Below are positions 17,625 through 26,488 of a DNA stretch of 64,000 nt, one piece after another. The notes below the pieces were generated by a model. The model had not been told where the DNA came from. It made no database searches and was given only the letters and a program-made list of their open reading frames with translations. Position numbers and translations under genes: made by a program. The DNA comes from Gammaproteobacteria bacterium. Lineage in GTDB: Bacteria; Pseudomonadota; Gammaproteobacteria; VBWC01. The DNA lies in NCBI GenBank assembly GCA_023266115.1, contig JAHFRU010000005.1, positions 89,883-153,882 on the forward strand, written 5' to 3'. The number at the start of each line of letters is the position of its first letter. Within the stretch, counting starts at the first letter, position 1.

Positions 17625-18842
17625 GTGAGACGTGTCGTCATCACCGGCCTCGGAATCGTATCCAGCATAGGCAATAACAAACAGGAAGTGCTGGCGTCTC
17701 TGCAACAGGGGCGCTCCGGCATCGAGTTTTCCCGGGAGTACGCGGAGCTTGGTTTCCGCTCGCACATCTGCGGGCCGATACGCGTCAATACGGATGAACT
17801 GATCGACCGCAAGATCCGACGTTTCATGGGCGACGGAGCGGCATTCAATTATCTGGCGATGCAACAGGCGATCGCCGATGCTGGTCTTGATGACGGCGAT
17901 ATTTCGAACCGGCGCACGGGATTGATCATGGGCTCCGGCGGGCCGTCGACGGAAAACATCGTGCAGGCGGCGGATCTGTTGCGCAGCAAGGGGCTACGCA
18001 AGGTGGGTCCGTATATGGTGCCGCGTACGATGTCGAGCACGACCTCGGCGTGTCTGGCGACGCCTTTCAAAATCAAGGGCGTCAATTACTCGATCAGCTC
18101 CGCGTGCGCAACCAGCTCGCACTGCATAGGCAATGGCAGCGAACTGATCCAGTACGGCAAGCAGGACATTGTATTTACCGGCGGCGGCGAAGAAGTTCAC
18201 TGGTCGTTATCGGTGATGTTCGATGCGATGGGCGCGCTGTCGTCCAAATACAATGATGCGCCGACGACGGCGTCGCGCCCGTATGACGCGACCCGCGACG
18301 GATTCGTCATTTCCGGCGGAGGCGGTGTCGTAGTGCTCGAAGAACTCGAACATGCCCGACGGCGTGGAGCCCGGATCTATGCGGAACTGGTTGGCTACGG
18401 CGCGACGTCGGACGGTTATGACATGGTCCAGCCGTCAGGTGAAGGCGCGGTGCGCTGCATGCAGCAGGCGCTGGAGACCGTCGATACGCCGATTGACTAT
18501 ATCAATGCCCACGGCACGAGCACGCCGGCGGGCGACATCACCGAGTTGCGCGCCGTCAGCGAGGTATTCGGGGCAGAACGGCCGCCGCTCTCGTCGACAA
18601 AATCGCTGACCGGCCACGCGCTCGGCGCAGCAGGTGTGCATGAAGCCATCTACAGTTTGTTGATGATGGAAAACAGTTTTATCGCGGCGTCCGCCAATAT
18701 CACTGAACTCGATCCGGCTGCCGACGGCTATCCGATCGTCACCAAACGACGCGATGGCGCCGCACTGACCACCGTGATGAGCAACAGCTTCGGTTTTGGC
18801 GGAACAAACGCTACGCTGGTGTTCCGCAAAGTGACGCGCTAG
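17625..18842 (+). CDS. fabB: 3-oxoacyl-ACP synthase I
   Basis: A 405-residue beta-ketoacyl-ACP synthase that elongates cis-3-decenoyl-ACP made by FabA. The N-terminus is [17 protein letters not shown]. The nucleophile cysteine is in [14 protein letters not shown], and the two catalytic histidines are in [11 protein letters not shown] and [12 protein letters not shown]. The GTG at 17625 matches the FabB start and length (406 in E. coli). The fabA-fabB pair is characteristic of gammaproteobacteria. Its end overlaps the convergent pentapeptide gene by 4 bp. Confidence 0.96.
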   Translation: MRRVVITGLGIVSSIGNNKQEVLASLQQGRSGIEFSREYAELGFRSHICGPIRVNTDELIDRKIRRFMGDGAAFNYLAMQQAIADAGLDDGDISNRRTGLIMGSGGPSTENIVQAADLLRSKGLRKVGPYMVPRTMSSTTSACLATPFKIKGVNYSISSACATSSHCIGNGSELIQYGKQDIVFTGGGEEVHWSLSVMFDAMGALSSKYNDAPTTASRPYDATRDGFVISGGGGVVVLEELEHARRRGARIYAELVGYGATSDGYDMVQPSGEGAVRCMQQALETVDTPIDYINAHGTSTPAGDITELRAVSEVFGAERPPLSSTKSLTGHALGAAGVHEAIYSLLMMENSFIAASANITELDPAADGYPIVTKRRDGAALTTVMSNSFGFGGTNATLVFRKVTR

Positions 18843-19204
18843 TCGCGGGCTTCGCGCTGGGCGCTGTCCAGATTCACACCGCTTAAATCCGCCGCCGCGC
18901 CGATATCGGTACCGAAAAGCCTCGTTCCCAGCACGATTGCATCACGCAGAACCGCGCCGGTGAGCCGCGCTCCCGACAGGTCGGCGAACGCAAGATTTGC
19001 CCGGCTCAGATTCGCGCCGCTTAAATCAGCAAGGCGCAGATCGGCGTTGGCGAGATCGGCCCCGGACAGATCCGCATTGCGCAGGTCAATCTGGATCAGA
19101 TTTGCCTCCTTCAGATCGAGGCCCGCCAGACAAGCGCCGGACAAGGTTTCAGCGTCTACTCTCGCCAGTGCCGTGAAACCCTTTCTATCGTAGATCGTGA
19201 TCAT
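18839..19204 (-). CDS. Pentapeptide-repeat protein
   Basis: A 121-residue protein. After an N-terminal 20 residues ([20 protein letters not shown]) it consists of A(D/N)LXX repeats: [20 protein letters not shown] and onward to residue 112. This should fold as a right-handed quadrilateral beta-helix of about four coils. There is no signal or membrane segment. Pentapeptide proteins include DNA mimics that shield gyrase, but the sequence alone does not show a target. The ATG at 19204 overlaps the stop of the kinase gene in ATGA, so the two are translationally coupled. Confidence 0.85.
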   Translation of the reverse strand: MITIYDRKGFTALARVDAETLSGACLAGLDLKEANLIQIDLRNADLSGADLANADLRLADLSGANLSRANLAFADLSGARLTGAVLRDAIVLGTRLFGTDIGAAADLSGVNLDSAQREARD

Positions 19205-20076
19205 TGTTTGCGTGACCGCAGATCGAATCCTGTCTGGCCGCATTTTTTTCCCGCCAGTTGGCAGCCTTGCTCCAGCGCAGTAGCTATATCCAGACCGCGT
19301 ACGCGTGTATCGATATATCCGGCGATGAACGTATCGCCGGCACCGACGGTGTCGACAATCTGAACCGGCGGACAGGCGGGTCTGTGGATCAGTGCGCCGG
19401 TCTCGTCGATGCCGTACGCGCCTTGCACACCCCAGGTACAAACCAGTTCCGTTACCGGCCGCCGCTGGTGCACGGTCGCCAGAAATTCCTCCGGGCCGCC
19501 GGCCCCCGCTGCGGTAACGTACGGCTTTGAGAAGAACAATGCCGCGGGACCGTCGAACAACGACTCAATGCCGTCGCGGTGTTTCTCGATTTCCACGGAT
19601 ATCGGCGGCGGGTCCGTTAGTCGTCGCACATGATCGAGCATTTTTCTTGTTTCCGGCACATTGCGTCCCTCAAAATGCAGCCAGTCGAACGCGGACAGGT
19701 CGATTTTTGCGAAGTCCACGAAACTGAATTCAATCAGGTCACGGTAGTGAACAATCGTGCGCGTACCGTTGCGGCGATTCAGCGTAATATACGAGGTTGG
19801 CACCTTGCCGGACGATGCCAGCCGCACGGCATCCATTTCGATGCCGAAACCCGCCAGGTCATCCCGTATCACCCGGGCCTCAGCTCCATCGGTCAGTACG
19901 CCACCCCAGCAACACCGGTGCCCGAGCTGGCTGAGTACGACCAGCGTGTTGGTGACGTTGCCGCCCCGCGCGATGCGCTGTTCCAGCGCACGCACTTCAT
20001 CATCTTCCCGCGGATAATCCGCGACCGTATTGATGATATCGAGCGCTGCGATACCAATGCCGAGTATACGTGCCAT
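19201..20076 (-). CDS. PfkB-family sugar kinase, ketohexokinase-like
   Basis: A 291-residue ribokinase-fold kinase. It shows the N-terminal GIAALDI strand, the sugar-binding GGNVTNTLVVLSQLG, and the catalytic VDTVGAGDTFIAGYI with the base aspartate. Several segments are closer to animal-type ketohexokinase than to ribokinase: WLHFEGRN, ISVEIEKHRDG and GCQLAGKKCGQTGFD. Phosphorylation of fructose or a related ketose at C1 is therefore plausible. It lies 28 bp downstream of the zinc-ribbon membrane protein and is coupled to the pentapeptide gene. No sugar transporter is nearby, so the substrate is not settled. Confidence 0.85.
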   Translation of the reverse strand: MARILGIGIAALDIINTVADYPREDDEVRALEQRIARGGNVTNTLVVLSQLGHRCCWGGVLTDGAEARVIRDDLAGFGIEMDAVRLASSGKVPTSYITLNRRNGTRTIVHYRDLIEFSFVDFAKIDLSAFDWLHFEGRNVPETRKMLDHVRRLTDPPPISVEIEKHRDGIESLFDGPAALFFSKPYVTAAGAGGPEEFLATVHQRRPVTELVCTWGVQGAYGIDETGALIHRPACPPVQIVDTVGAGDTFIAGYIDTRVRGLDIATALEQGCQLAGKKCGQTGFDLRSRKQ

Positions 20077-20104
20077 GGCGGGCTGGTTTGAACGCGGCCG
20101 GCCG

Positions 20105-20404
20105 TCAGCCCGGTTTCTTTTTCAGGCAGCACATTGGAACGTAATTCAGGTTGATCAGTTCGATCACCAGCCAGCATGGGAACAGATAAATCAGGTTCCA
20201 GTAGTTGCCGGTGAAATGGGCGATCGTGGGCCACCAGATCACATTCCAGATATGGAAAAAGTACACTACAACCATTAGATAGGGGTTCGCGCACAAGCGC
20301 GTGCCGCAACTGGAACAATGTGTCGTGAGCCAGAGACCCAGCCGGAATTTGTCACGCAGTAGAACGGTCTCTTTCTGGCAGCGTGGACACGCAAAACCGG
20401 GCAT
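20105..20404 (-). CDS. Small zinc-ribbon membrane protein
   Basis: A 99-residue protein, not recognised beyond its features. A CPRC...CSSC pair (residues 6-9 and 30-33) makes a likely zinc ribbon. Two hydrophobic segments follow, about residues 43-62 (LMVVVYFFHIWNVIWW) and 70-88 (LIYLFPCWLVIELINL), with a basic tail LKKKPG. It is probably an inner-membrane protein with a cytoplasmic zinc domain. It is the first gene of the three-gene unit with the kinase and pentapeptide protein. Confidence 0.7.
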   Translation of the reverse strand: MPGFACPRCQKETVLLRDKFRLGLWLTTHCSSCGTRLCANPYLMVVVYFFHIWNVIWWPTIAHFTGNYWNLIYLFPCWLVIELINLNYVPMCCLKKKPG

Positions 20405-20529
20405 GTACCGTTTCTCCGCGAGTGATTAACCTTTACGGTGGCAGCGTGGCGCAAAGTCCCCCGCTGCTCCCACTGCCGGAATTGGTACAATTATAGCGGC
20501 TTTCATTCATAAGGCGACAGGCAAAAACG

Positions 20530-21072
20530 ATGATACGAATCGTGCAATGGATGACCGGTATGCTGCTGTTGGGGGCGCTGTATGGTTGCGACGGCAATAC
20601 GCCGTTAATGAAGGACGTGGTTGGCGGCGATGCCGAGCAGGTAGCGGCCGCCATGCGCGCCGGCGCCGACGTCAACGCACAGAACAATTATGGCTGGACG
20701 GCGTTGATGCACGCGGCGCGTGCCGGGAACACCCCGCTGGTGCAATTGTTGCTGGCCAATGGCGCCGCCGTCGACGCCCGCGACAATGACGGCTGGACAG
20801 CGCTGATGCGCGCCGCCGAGAAAGGCCGTGTCGCCGCCGTCGCGACGTTGCTTGAGCACGGCGCCGATGTCAACGCGCGTAACAAGGCGAACTGGACACC
20901 GTTGCATTGGGCCGCCGTACAAGGACATGAACAGGTGGTGCGTGTATTGCTGGATGCCGGTGCCGATGTGAAGATCAAAAACAGCGCTGGCTGGACCGCG
21001 TGGATGGGAGCAATACGTGAAGAGCATGCCGGGATCATCGCTATGCTGGAGCAGGCCGGCGCGCGTGAGTGA
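20530..21072 (+). CDS. Ankyrin-repeat lipoprotein
   Basis: A 180-residue protein. The N-terminal hydrophobic segment ends in a lipobox-like LLGALYGC, with aspartate at position +2, which in E. coli signals retention in the inner membrane. The mature part is a run of four to five ankyrin repeats: NNYGWTALMHAARAGNTPLV, NDGWTALMRAAEKG, NWTPLHWAAVQGHEQVVRVL and SAGWTAWMGAIREEH. Such proteins usually bind a protein partner, here unknown. No adjoining gene is an evident partner; yjbQ is convergent. Confidence 0.87.
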   Translation: MIRIVQWMTGMLLLGALYGCDGNTPLMKDVVGGDAEQVAAAMRAGADVNAQNNYGWTALMHAARAGNTPLVQLLLANGAAVDARDNDGWTALMRAAEKGRVAAVATLLEHGADVNARNKANWTPLHWAAVQGHEQVVRVLLDAGADVKIKNSAGWTAWMGAIREEHAGIIAMLEQAGARE

Positions 21073-21098
21073 CGAGGCGTTGGTTCGATGTCAGCGGC

Positions 21099-21506
21099 TC
21101 AGTTGCTGATATGCAGGACGATTTCCCGTTGTCCTCCGGTGTGACGATGCTCCCACAGATAGATACCTTGCCAGATGCCAAGGGCGAGCCGTCCGCCCAC
21201 CATCGGAATCGACAGGCTCGTGGCGGTTAACGCCGACTTGATATGAGACGGCATGTCGTCGGGTCCCTCGGTGGTGTGCGTATAAAGCGGGTCATTTTCC
21301 CTGGCCAATCGGTTGAACCATCTTTCCAGATCGTGTCGTGCTGACGGATCGGCGTTCTCCTGTATGGTCAGGCTTGCCGATGTATGTCGGATAAACACCG
21401 TGCACAAACCATCGTCGATGCCGAACGGGCCTATCGCCACTTCGATACTTGCGGTGATGTCGTGCAGCCCCTGTCGGCTGGTCTGAACCACGAACTGCTT
21501 GATCAC
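21099..21506 (-). CDS. yjbQ: YjbQ-family protein (UPF0047)
   Basis: A 135-residue protein with the family signature FIRHTSASLTIQENADPSARHDLE (written here in part) and a histidine-rich end: HIKSALTATSLSIPMVGG and LWEHRHTGGQREIVLHI. The conserved histidines and the aspartate suggest a metal site. E. coli YjbQ shows weak thiamin-phosphate synthase activity; its true role is unclear. It is cytoplasmic and has the expected length. Confidence 0.9.
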   Translation of the reverse strand: MIKQFVVQTSRQGLHDITASIEVAIGPFGIDDGLCTVFIRHTSASLTIQENADPSARHDLERWFNRLARENDPLYTHTTEGPDDMPSHIKSALTATSLSIPMVGGRLALGIWQGIYLWEHRHTGGQREIVLHISN

Positions 21507-21580
21507 GTAGAGTCCTCACCCCCGCTCTGGATAGCGGGAATATTTCTTTCAGCAGGTCAATATCCGGGGATTCGTCCGCC

Positions 21581-21586
21581 TATAAT
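21581..21586 (+). promoter_or_regulatory. Possible -10 element of the SUMF1 operon
   Basis: A perfect TATAAT lies 32 bp before the ATG at 21619. No good -35 hexamer is seen at the usual spacing, so the call rests on the -10 box and position alone. Confidence 0.3.
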
Positions 21587-21618
21587 AGCCGGATTTGGAA
21601 TAGACCGGGATCGCAGGT

Positions 21619-22689
21619 ATGAATAGCAAGACGGGCAAAAAACTGCTCTTGTCCGGTATGGTGATCGTTGCCGGGGTCATTGCGCTAGCCGCCGTTGGGT
21701 CAAGCGCCGCGGTTACGCGGTCTGCGGCCGACAGCGATATTCATCACGAGGCACGGCGAAACTGCGTTTCATGTCACGAAAGCGGGGTTGCCGATGCCGC
21801 GCTTCAGGATAGCAGCGGCAAATGCGCCGCCTGCCATCCGGCATCGTTTATCAAGGCGTCCGCGGCCAGCGCAATAAAGGACCAGGCCGCCACGAAGGTC
21901 GCGCCGGCGCACGGTGACGATCTGCTGCCGGGCATGTCGGTACCGATGTATTACCCGCAGACACGTATTGGCGCGGATCCCAATCCGATGGTTCGGATTC
22001 AGGCCGGAGAATTCACCATGGGCAGCGACAATCGTCTGCCGGACGAAGGGCCGACCCATATCGTCAATCTGAAAGCATTCATGATCGATCGATACGAAGT
22101 GACCAATCTGCAATACAAACAATTCATCGACGCGACCAGCCACCGTTCGCCATCGCATTTTCGTAATCGTACGTTTCCGCCGGGTAAGGCCGATCATCCG
22201 GTCACCTTCGTTTCCTGGTATGACGCGACGGAATACTGCGCCTGGGCCGGCAAGCGGTTGCCGACGGATGCCGAATGGGAAAAAGCGGCGCGTGGTACTG
22301 ACCAGCGCACGTTCGCCTGGGGGAATGAATTTGATACCAACAACGCCAATACACCGGTGCGTTGGGAGCGCTTGAAACTCGAGGGCGATACCACGCCGGT
22401 CGGCGCATTCGAGGCCGGCGCCAGTCCCTACGGTGTCTACGATATGTCGGGCAACGTCTGGGAATGGACGTCGTCCTGGTATCTTGCCTACCCGGGGAAT
22501 ACGCGGGCAACGGAAAATTACGGTGAGAAATACAAGACCCTGAAAGGTGGCTCGTGGTGGGATTGCTCCTTCTATCAGTGCGGCATATCGGCGCCGGTGT
22601 TCAATCGCAGTTTTTTCAACGCCAATGTGAAGAACTCTAGTTTCGGCTTCCGCTGCGCCCAGGATGTGACGGACAACGTGGCGTCGTGA
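21619..22689 (+). CDS. SUMF1/FGE-domain protein with N-terminal c-type heme motifs
   Basis: A 356-residue exported protein. A signal or anchor (residues 8-31) is followed by two CXXCH motifs, CVSCH (49-53) and CAACH (69-73), as in a small c-type cytochrome. A formylglycine-generating-enzyme-like domain (about 105-350) follows, with IQAGEFTMGSD, FMIDRYEVTNLQYKQF, GKRLPTDAEWEKAARG and YGVYDMSGNVWEWT. Cysteines 316 and 321 (DCSFYQC) keep the CX4C spacing of the copper-binding pair of true FGE, one residue displaced from GGS. Many SUMF1-like proteins lack these cysteines. It is coupled to the next SUMF1 gene by a GTGA overlap. Function unknown. Confidence 0.85.
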   Translation: MNSKTGKKLLLSGMVIVAGVIALAAVGSSAAVTRSAADSDIHHEARRNCVSCHESGVADAALQDSSGKCAACHPASFIKASAASAIKDQAATKVAPAHGDDLLPGMSVPMYYPQTRIGADPNPMVRIQAGEFTMGSDNRLPDEGPTHIVNLKAFMIDRYEVTNLQYKQFIDATSHRSPSHFRNRTFPPGKADHPVTFVSWYDATEYCAWAGKRLPTDAEWEKAARGTDQRTFAWGNEFDTNNANTPVRWERLKLEGDTTPVGAFEAGASPYGVYDMSGNVWEWTSSWYLAYPGNTRATENYGEKYKTLKGGSWWDCSFYQCGISAPVFNRSFFNANVKNSSFGFRCAQDVTDNVAS

Positions 22690-23669
22690 CTGTGAGCGGA
22701 CGCTATATATTACGAACTGCCGCGCTGGTCTTCTCTGTCTTCACGGTCGAAGGCGATGTCGCGGCTACGGCTGCGCCTGCCGTGCCGAAGGATGTCGGCG
22801 AGATGGTGGTAATTCCCGTCGGCCACTTCATCATGGGCAGCGACAAGACCGATGTGGACAAGAAGGCGCAGGAGGTCGGCTCCGTCAAGCCCTGGCACGT
22901 AGATGAACGGCCGCAGCGTAAGCTCCGTCTCGAGGACTTCCGCATCGACAAGTACGAGGTCGCCAACGCCGGTTACCGAACCTTTGTCATCAAGGCCAAC
23001 TACTGGGTGCCGCCGGCGTGGGCGCGTAGCGGTTACCTGCTGACACGTAGCATTCTCGACATCGCCGATGTCGACCAGTTACGTCATCTGGCCACGGAGG
23101 TATTCCAGCTCGATATGGATACGCGGGTCATGAGCCGCGAGCAGTTGCTCGACGCGATTGTGCAGCATCAGCAGGAAATGGACCAACTGCCGGTCACGGG
23201 CGTTACCTGGGAAAACGCACGAGAGTACTGCCGCTGGGCCGGCAAGCGCTTGCCTACCGAGGCGGAATGGGAGAAGGCGGCGCGCGGGCCGGATGGCCGC
23301 GAGTACCCGTGGGGAGACCAATGGGATACGGCGCGGCTCAACGCTGGCGACGACCGGCTGTGGCCGAATCACGTCGCGCCGGTAACGGCATATGAATCCG
23401 GCAAGTCATTTTATGGCGTTTACCAGATGGCCGGTAACGTCATGGAATGGGTGGAGGACTCCTATGGCCCGTATGCCGGATCGGATTATCAGAGCGTCGC
23501 ATTCGTGCCCGATAACAAGGTCGTGCGCGGGGGCGGCTGGGGCGGTGTCGGTCACTACGCGATCAGTCATCTGTATCGCGGCGCGTATCGTTTTTACCTG
23601 CCGGAGAATTCGATGTTCAATGATTTGGGGTTTCGCTGCGCTACGGATGGCGCGCAGATCGCGCCGTAA
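22686..23669 (+). CDS. Second SUMF1-domain exported protein
   Basis: A 327-residue protein with a signal peptide (residues 8-30). The SUMF1 domain begins MVVIPVGHFIMGSDKTD and contains FRIDKYEVANAGYRTF, GKRLPTEAEWEKAARG and FYGVYQMAGNVMEWVEDSYG. About 50 extra residues (NYWVPPAWARSGYLLTRS to QQEMDQLPVTG) interrupt the domain relative to its neighbour. The position of the FGE cysteines is occupied by RGGGWGGVGHYAIS, so catalysis like FGE is not expected. It starts with GTG 22686 inside the previous stop codon. The pair may act together in the periplasm. Confidence 0.85.
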   Translation: MTVSGRYILRTAALVFSVFTVEGDVAATAAPAVPKDVGEMVVIPVGHFIMGSDKTDVDKKAQEVGSVKPWHVDERPQRKLRLEDFRIDKYEVANAGYRTFVIKANYWVPPAWARSGYLLTRSILDIADVDQLRHLATEVFQLDMDTRVMSREQLLDAIVQHQQEMDQLPVTGVTWENAREYCRWAGKRLPTEAEWEKAARGPDGREYPWGDQWDTARLNAGDDRLWPNHVAPVTAYESGKSFYGVYQMAGNVMEWVEDSYGPYAGSDYQSVAFVPDNKVVRGGGWGGVGHYAISHLYRGAYRFYLPENSMFNDLGFRCATDGAQIAP

Positions 23670-23682
23670 TCAGCACCGCCAC

Positions 23683-24039
23683 CTACATGCCGGCGCCAAT
23701 GATCGGAGTTTGTTGCTGGGCGCAGGAATAAAATACGTTAACGGCATAGTCGTGTGGCGATCCTTCCCACAGATAGGCATCCAGAATCACCGTCAACAGC
23801 GGGGTCGATAACCTGTTTCCGGCGGCCGCGCCGGCCCCCGCGCTTGGCGCTGCCATATCAAGCGCATGCTCCGCCGGCACGCCGAGACGGGAATTGATCA
23901 CAGAATCGAAGCCAACCATCGCGGAACCAAAACACCAGCCTGCCCCTCCACCGACAACGTGAACATCAAGACCGGCCGGTACCGGTGCCGACAGACCCAG
24001 CATTACCGTCACCAACGTTGTCCTGATAATCCGTTTCAT
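23683..24039 (-). CDS. Small exported protein of unknown function
   Basis: A 118-residue protein, not recognised. The signal peptide is residues 1-22 (TTLVTVMLGLSAPVPA). The mature part is rich in glycine and alanine (GGGAGWCFGSAMVGF; APSAGAGAAAGN) with two cysteines that could pair. It converges with the second SUMF1 gene, with 13 bp between stops. The 230 bp upstream hold no other gene. Confidence 0.6.
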   Translation of the reverse strand: MKRIIRTTLVTVMLGLSAPVPAGLDVHVVGGGAGWCFGSAMVGFDSVINSRLGVPAEHALDMAAPSAGAGAAAGNRLSTPLLTVILDAYLWEGSPHDYAVNVFYSCAQQQTPIIGAGM

Positions 24040-24269
24040 GATTCACCTGCATCGGGTGTCCATACTGGTTAGAGATATCTGTCATCTCCTTGGTTCCTGG
24101 TTGACGTGCATTCAATGCGCCGCATTTCATCCGGTCTGTTATTACTGCTATCGGCACAGAAAACGTGGGTTTAAGGCAGGCGTGGCAGGGAAAATCAGCA
24201 TCTGACTGAAATCTAGAGAGAAACAAAACATACGCGTACCGCCTGTACATTCGAGCAACGCGCACGTTG

Positions 24270-24665
24270 CTAGCGCTCTGGTGGTATCGCGCGCTTGTTG
24301 AAGTTTTCGTCGATGGCGACGTAGGTGAGCGTCGCGTCGGCGACCTTGTTGGAACGGTCGGTTGGCGAGACGTGACTGGCAAAGATGGTTATTTCGACCG
24401 TAACGGATGTGGTGCCAACATGGGTGACGGAACCATAGATGGTGACAATGTCACCCACCAGAACCGGCTTATAAAACTGAAACGTATTAACGGCAACGGT
24501 AACGACGCGCCCGCTGGCACGCTGCATTGCGACGACGCTGCCGGCCAGATCGGCCTGCGACATCAGCCAGCCGCCGAAAATATTGCCGGCCGCGTTGGTG
24601 TCGCTCGGCATCGGTATCACGCGCAGCACTGGCTGCGGAATTTCTCCTGGTAACTCTTCGCTCAT
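24270..24665 (-). CDS. yciA: Acyl-CoA thioesterase (YciA family)
   Basis: A 131-residue hot-dog thioesterase that releases free fatty acid from acyl-CoA. The family motif is NIFGGWLMSQADLAGSV (about residues 29-45), and FYKPVLVGDIVTIYGSV follows. It is the last gene of the fatty-acid degradation operon, 4 bp after the acyl-CoA synthetase stop. Its likely role there is to limit acyl-CoA build-up. Confidence 0.93.
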   Translation of the reverse strand: MSEELPGEIPQPVLRVIPMPSDTNAAGNIFGGWLMSQADLAGSVVAMQRASGRVVTVAVNTFQFYKPVLVGDIVTIYGSVTHVGTTSVTVEITIFASHVSPTDRSNKVADATLTYVAIDENFNKRAIPPER

Positions 24666-24669
24666 CTCT

Positions 24670-26484
24670 TTAGTGACCTTCGTAAAGTTTTCCGATGATT
24701 TTCTCGTAACGCGCCAATATTGCAGGTCGGCGCTGTTTCATCGAAGGCGTTATCAGATCGTTCTCTATCGTCCAGGACTCGCGCAACACCACAGCACGCC
24801 GGATCTGCGCGTACCCCGGAAAGTGGCGCGTCGCGTCGCCGATACGTTTCAATACGGCATCGACTACCGGCGGGCTGCTCAGCGATGCCTCGGCCTCGGC
24901 ATCGATACCCAGCCCGCTGGCAAACCGTTGCCACTGGTCGTTATCTACTACCACCAGTGCGGCGAGATACGGCCGCGCCTCGCCGATCACCATGACCTGT
25001 TCGAACAGCGGATCGTTGCTGATTGCCATTTCCATGTCGGCTGGCGGCACCTTCTCGCCGTTCGCCAGCACAATGATTTCTTTTAAGCGCCCGGTTATGT
25101 AGATGTGATGGTGCTCGATCCGCGCCTGGTCGCCGGTATGCAGCCAGCCGTCGGCGTCGACGGCGTCGCGTGTGGCATCGGGCAGGTTCCAGTAGCCGAG
25201 CATGATGCCGGGGCTGCGCGCCAGCAGTTCAGCATTCTCGCCGGTGCGCACTTCAACGTCCGGCAACGGTGCGCCGACACTGGCGGGATCATTACTATCC
25301 TGACGATTGACGCTGATCACCGGGCCGGCCTCGGTCATGCCATAACCCTGCACGAGCGTAATGCCCAGCCCGAGAAACAGTCGCGCCACGTCGGGTGACA
25401 GTGCGGCGCCGCCGCACACCGCGAGCCGCACGCGACCACCGAGGCGCTCGTGGATCTTGCCAGCGACCAGACGTTTGAGCACCGGCCAGAGCAGCAGCGA
25501 CAAGTGCCAGGATCCGCGGTTTTGCAAATATAGAAAGCGCCGCCAGCCGATATTTTCCGCCGCCGCAAACAAGGCGCGCGCGAACGCAGGCTTCTCGGCA
25601 AGTTGCGCCTGAATGCGGATTTGTACTCTCTCGAAGATGCGCGGCACCGAGATGATGATTGTCGGACGGACGGTCAGCAGGTCGTCCGCCAGCTGCGGGA
25701 TCGAGCGCGAGAATGCAACCGTGGCGCCGGCCATGATCGGCGCGTAGTAGCCGACCGTGCGCTCAAGGGTGTGCGATAGTGGCAGAAACGATAAAAAAAG
25801 ATCCTCGCGAAAGATATCGAAACTGCGCAGGCAACTGGCGGCATTCCACAGCAGGTTGCCGTGGCTGAGCATGACGCCTTTCGGTCGCCCGGTGGTGCCG
25901 GACGTGTAGACAATGGTGGCGAGCGTGGCGGGGTCGATGTCTGCGACGTGAAAATCGCCGCCCAGTTCCGGTAGCCACACAGCGGACACGATCAGCCGCG
26001 ACTCCGCCGGCAGCCCGTCAATGACATTCAGCGAAATGACACGTCGACAGCAATCCAGGTCATCGAGCACGGGCACGAGCGCCTGCCATTGATCGGTCCC
26101 TTCGATCAGCAGCAGTTGCACCGCCGCATCCTTGATGATGTAGGCGATATTTTCGGGGCGGTCGTTGGTATATAGCGGGACCACGACGAGGCCCAGGCCC
26201 AGCGCCGCCTGATCGAACATTACCCATTCCCGGCAGTTGCGCATCATCACGGCGACGCGGTCGCCGGCTTGCAAATTCTCCTGACGCATCGCTGCCTGCC
26301 AGCGCGCCACCTGCTGTGCCATCGAACGCCAGGTACAATCACGCCACTGCCCGCCAGGGCTGTCAAAGTAGCGGTAAGCGACATGCTCCGGTGTGCGCCG
26401 CGCGCGCTCGGAAAACAGGCCGCACAGTGTTACGGCGGTATCGGCGGGAATAACGTCGAGGGTATTCGCGGGCGTGCTGGTCAC
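24670..26484 (-). CDS. fadD: Long-chain acyl-CoA synthetase (AMP-forming)
   Basis: An adenylate-forming enzyme of about 604 residues that activates fatty acids to acyl-CoA. It has the P-loop YTSGTTGRPKGVMLSHGNL, VQGYGMTEAGPVISVN, the WLHTGDQARIE hinge region, and ITGRLKEIIVLANGEKV. The overall layout is that of the FAA1/FadD15-like long AMP-binding group rather than E. coli FadD. The start is uncertain. GTG 26484 begins 4 nt after the fadJ stop; an ATG at 26514 or 26553 would overlap fadJ. It sits between fadJ and yciA. Confidence 0.9.
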   Translation of the reverse strand: MTSTPANTLDVIPADTAVTLCGLFSERARRTPEHVAYRYFDSPGGQWRDCTWRSMAQQVARWQAAMRQENLQAGDRVAVMMRNCREWVMFDQAALGLGLVVVPLYTNDRPENIAYIIKDAAVQLLLIEGTDQWQALVPVLDDLDCCRRVISLNVIDGLPAESRLIVSAVWLPELGGDFHVADIDPATLATIVYTSGTTGRPKGVMLSHGNLLWNAASCLRSFDIFREDLFLSFLPLSHTLERTVGYYAPIMAGATVAFSRSIPQLADDLLTVRPTIIISVPRIFERVQIRIQAQLAEKPAFARALFAAAENIGWRRFLYLQNRGSWHLSLLLWPVLKRLVAGKIHERLGGRVRLAVCGGAALSPDVARLFLGLGITLVQGYGMTEAGPVISVNRQDSNDPASVGAPLPDVEVRTGENAELLARSPGIMLGYWNLPDATRDAVDADGWLHTGDQARIEHHHIYITGRLKEIIVLANGEKVPPADMEMAISNDPLFEQVMVIGEARPYLAALVVVDNDQWQRFASGLGIDAEAEASLSSPPVVDAVLKRIGDATRHFPGYAQIRRAVVLRESWTIENDLITPSMKQRRPAILARYEKIIGKLYEGH

Positions 26485-26488
26485 GATG

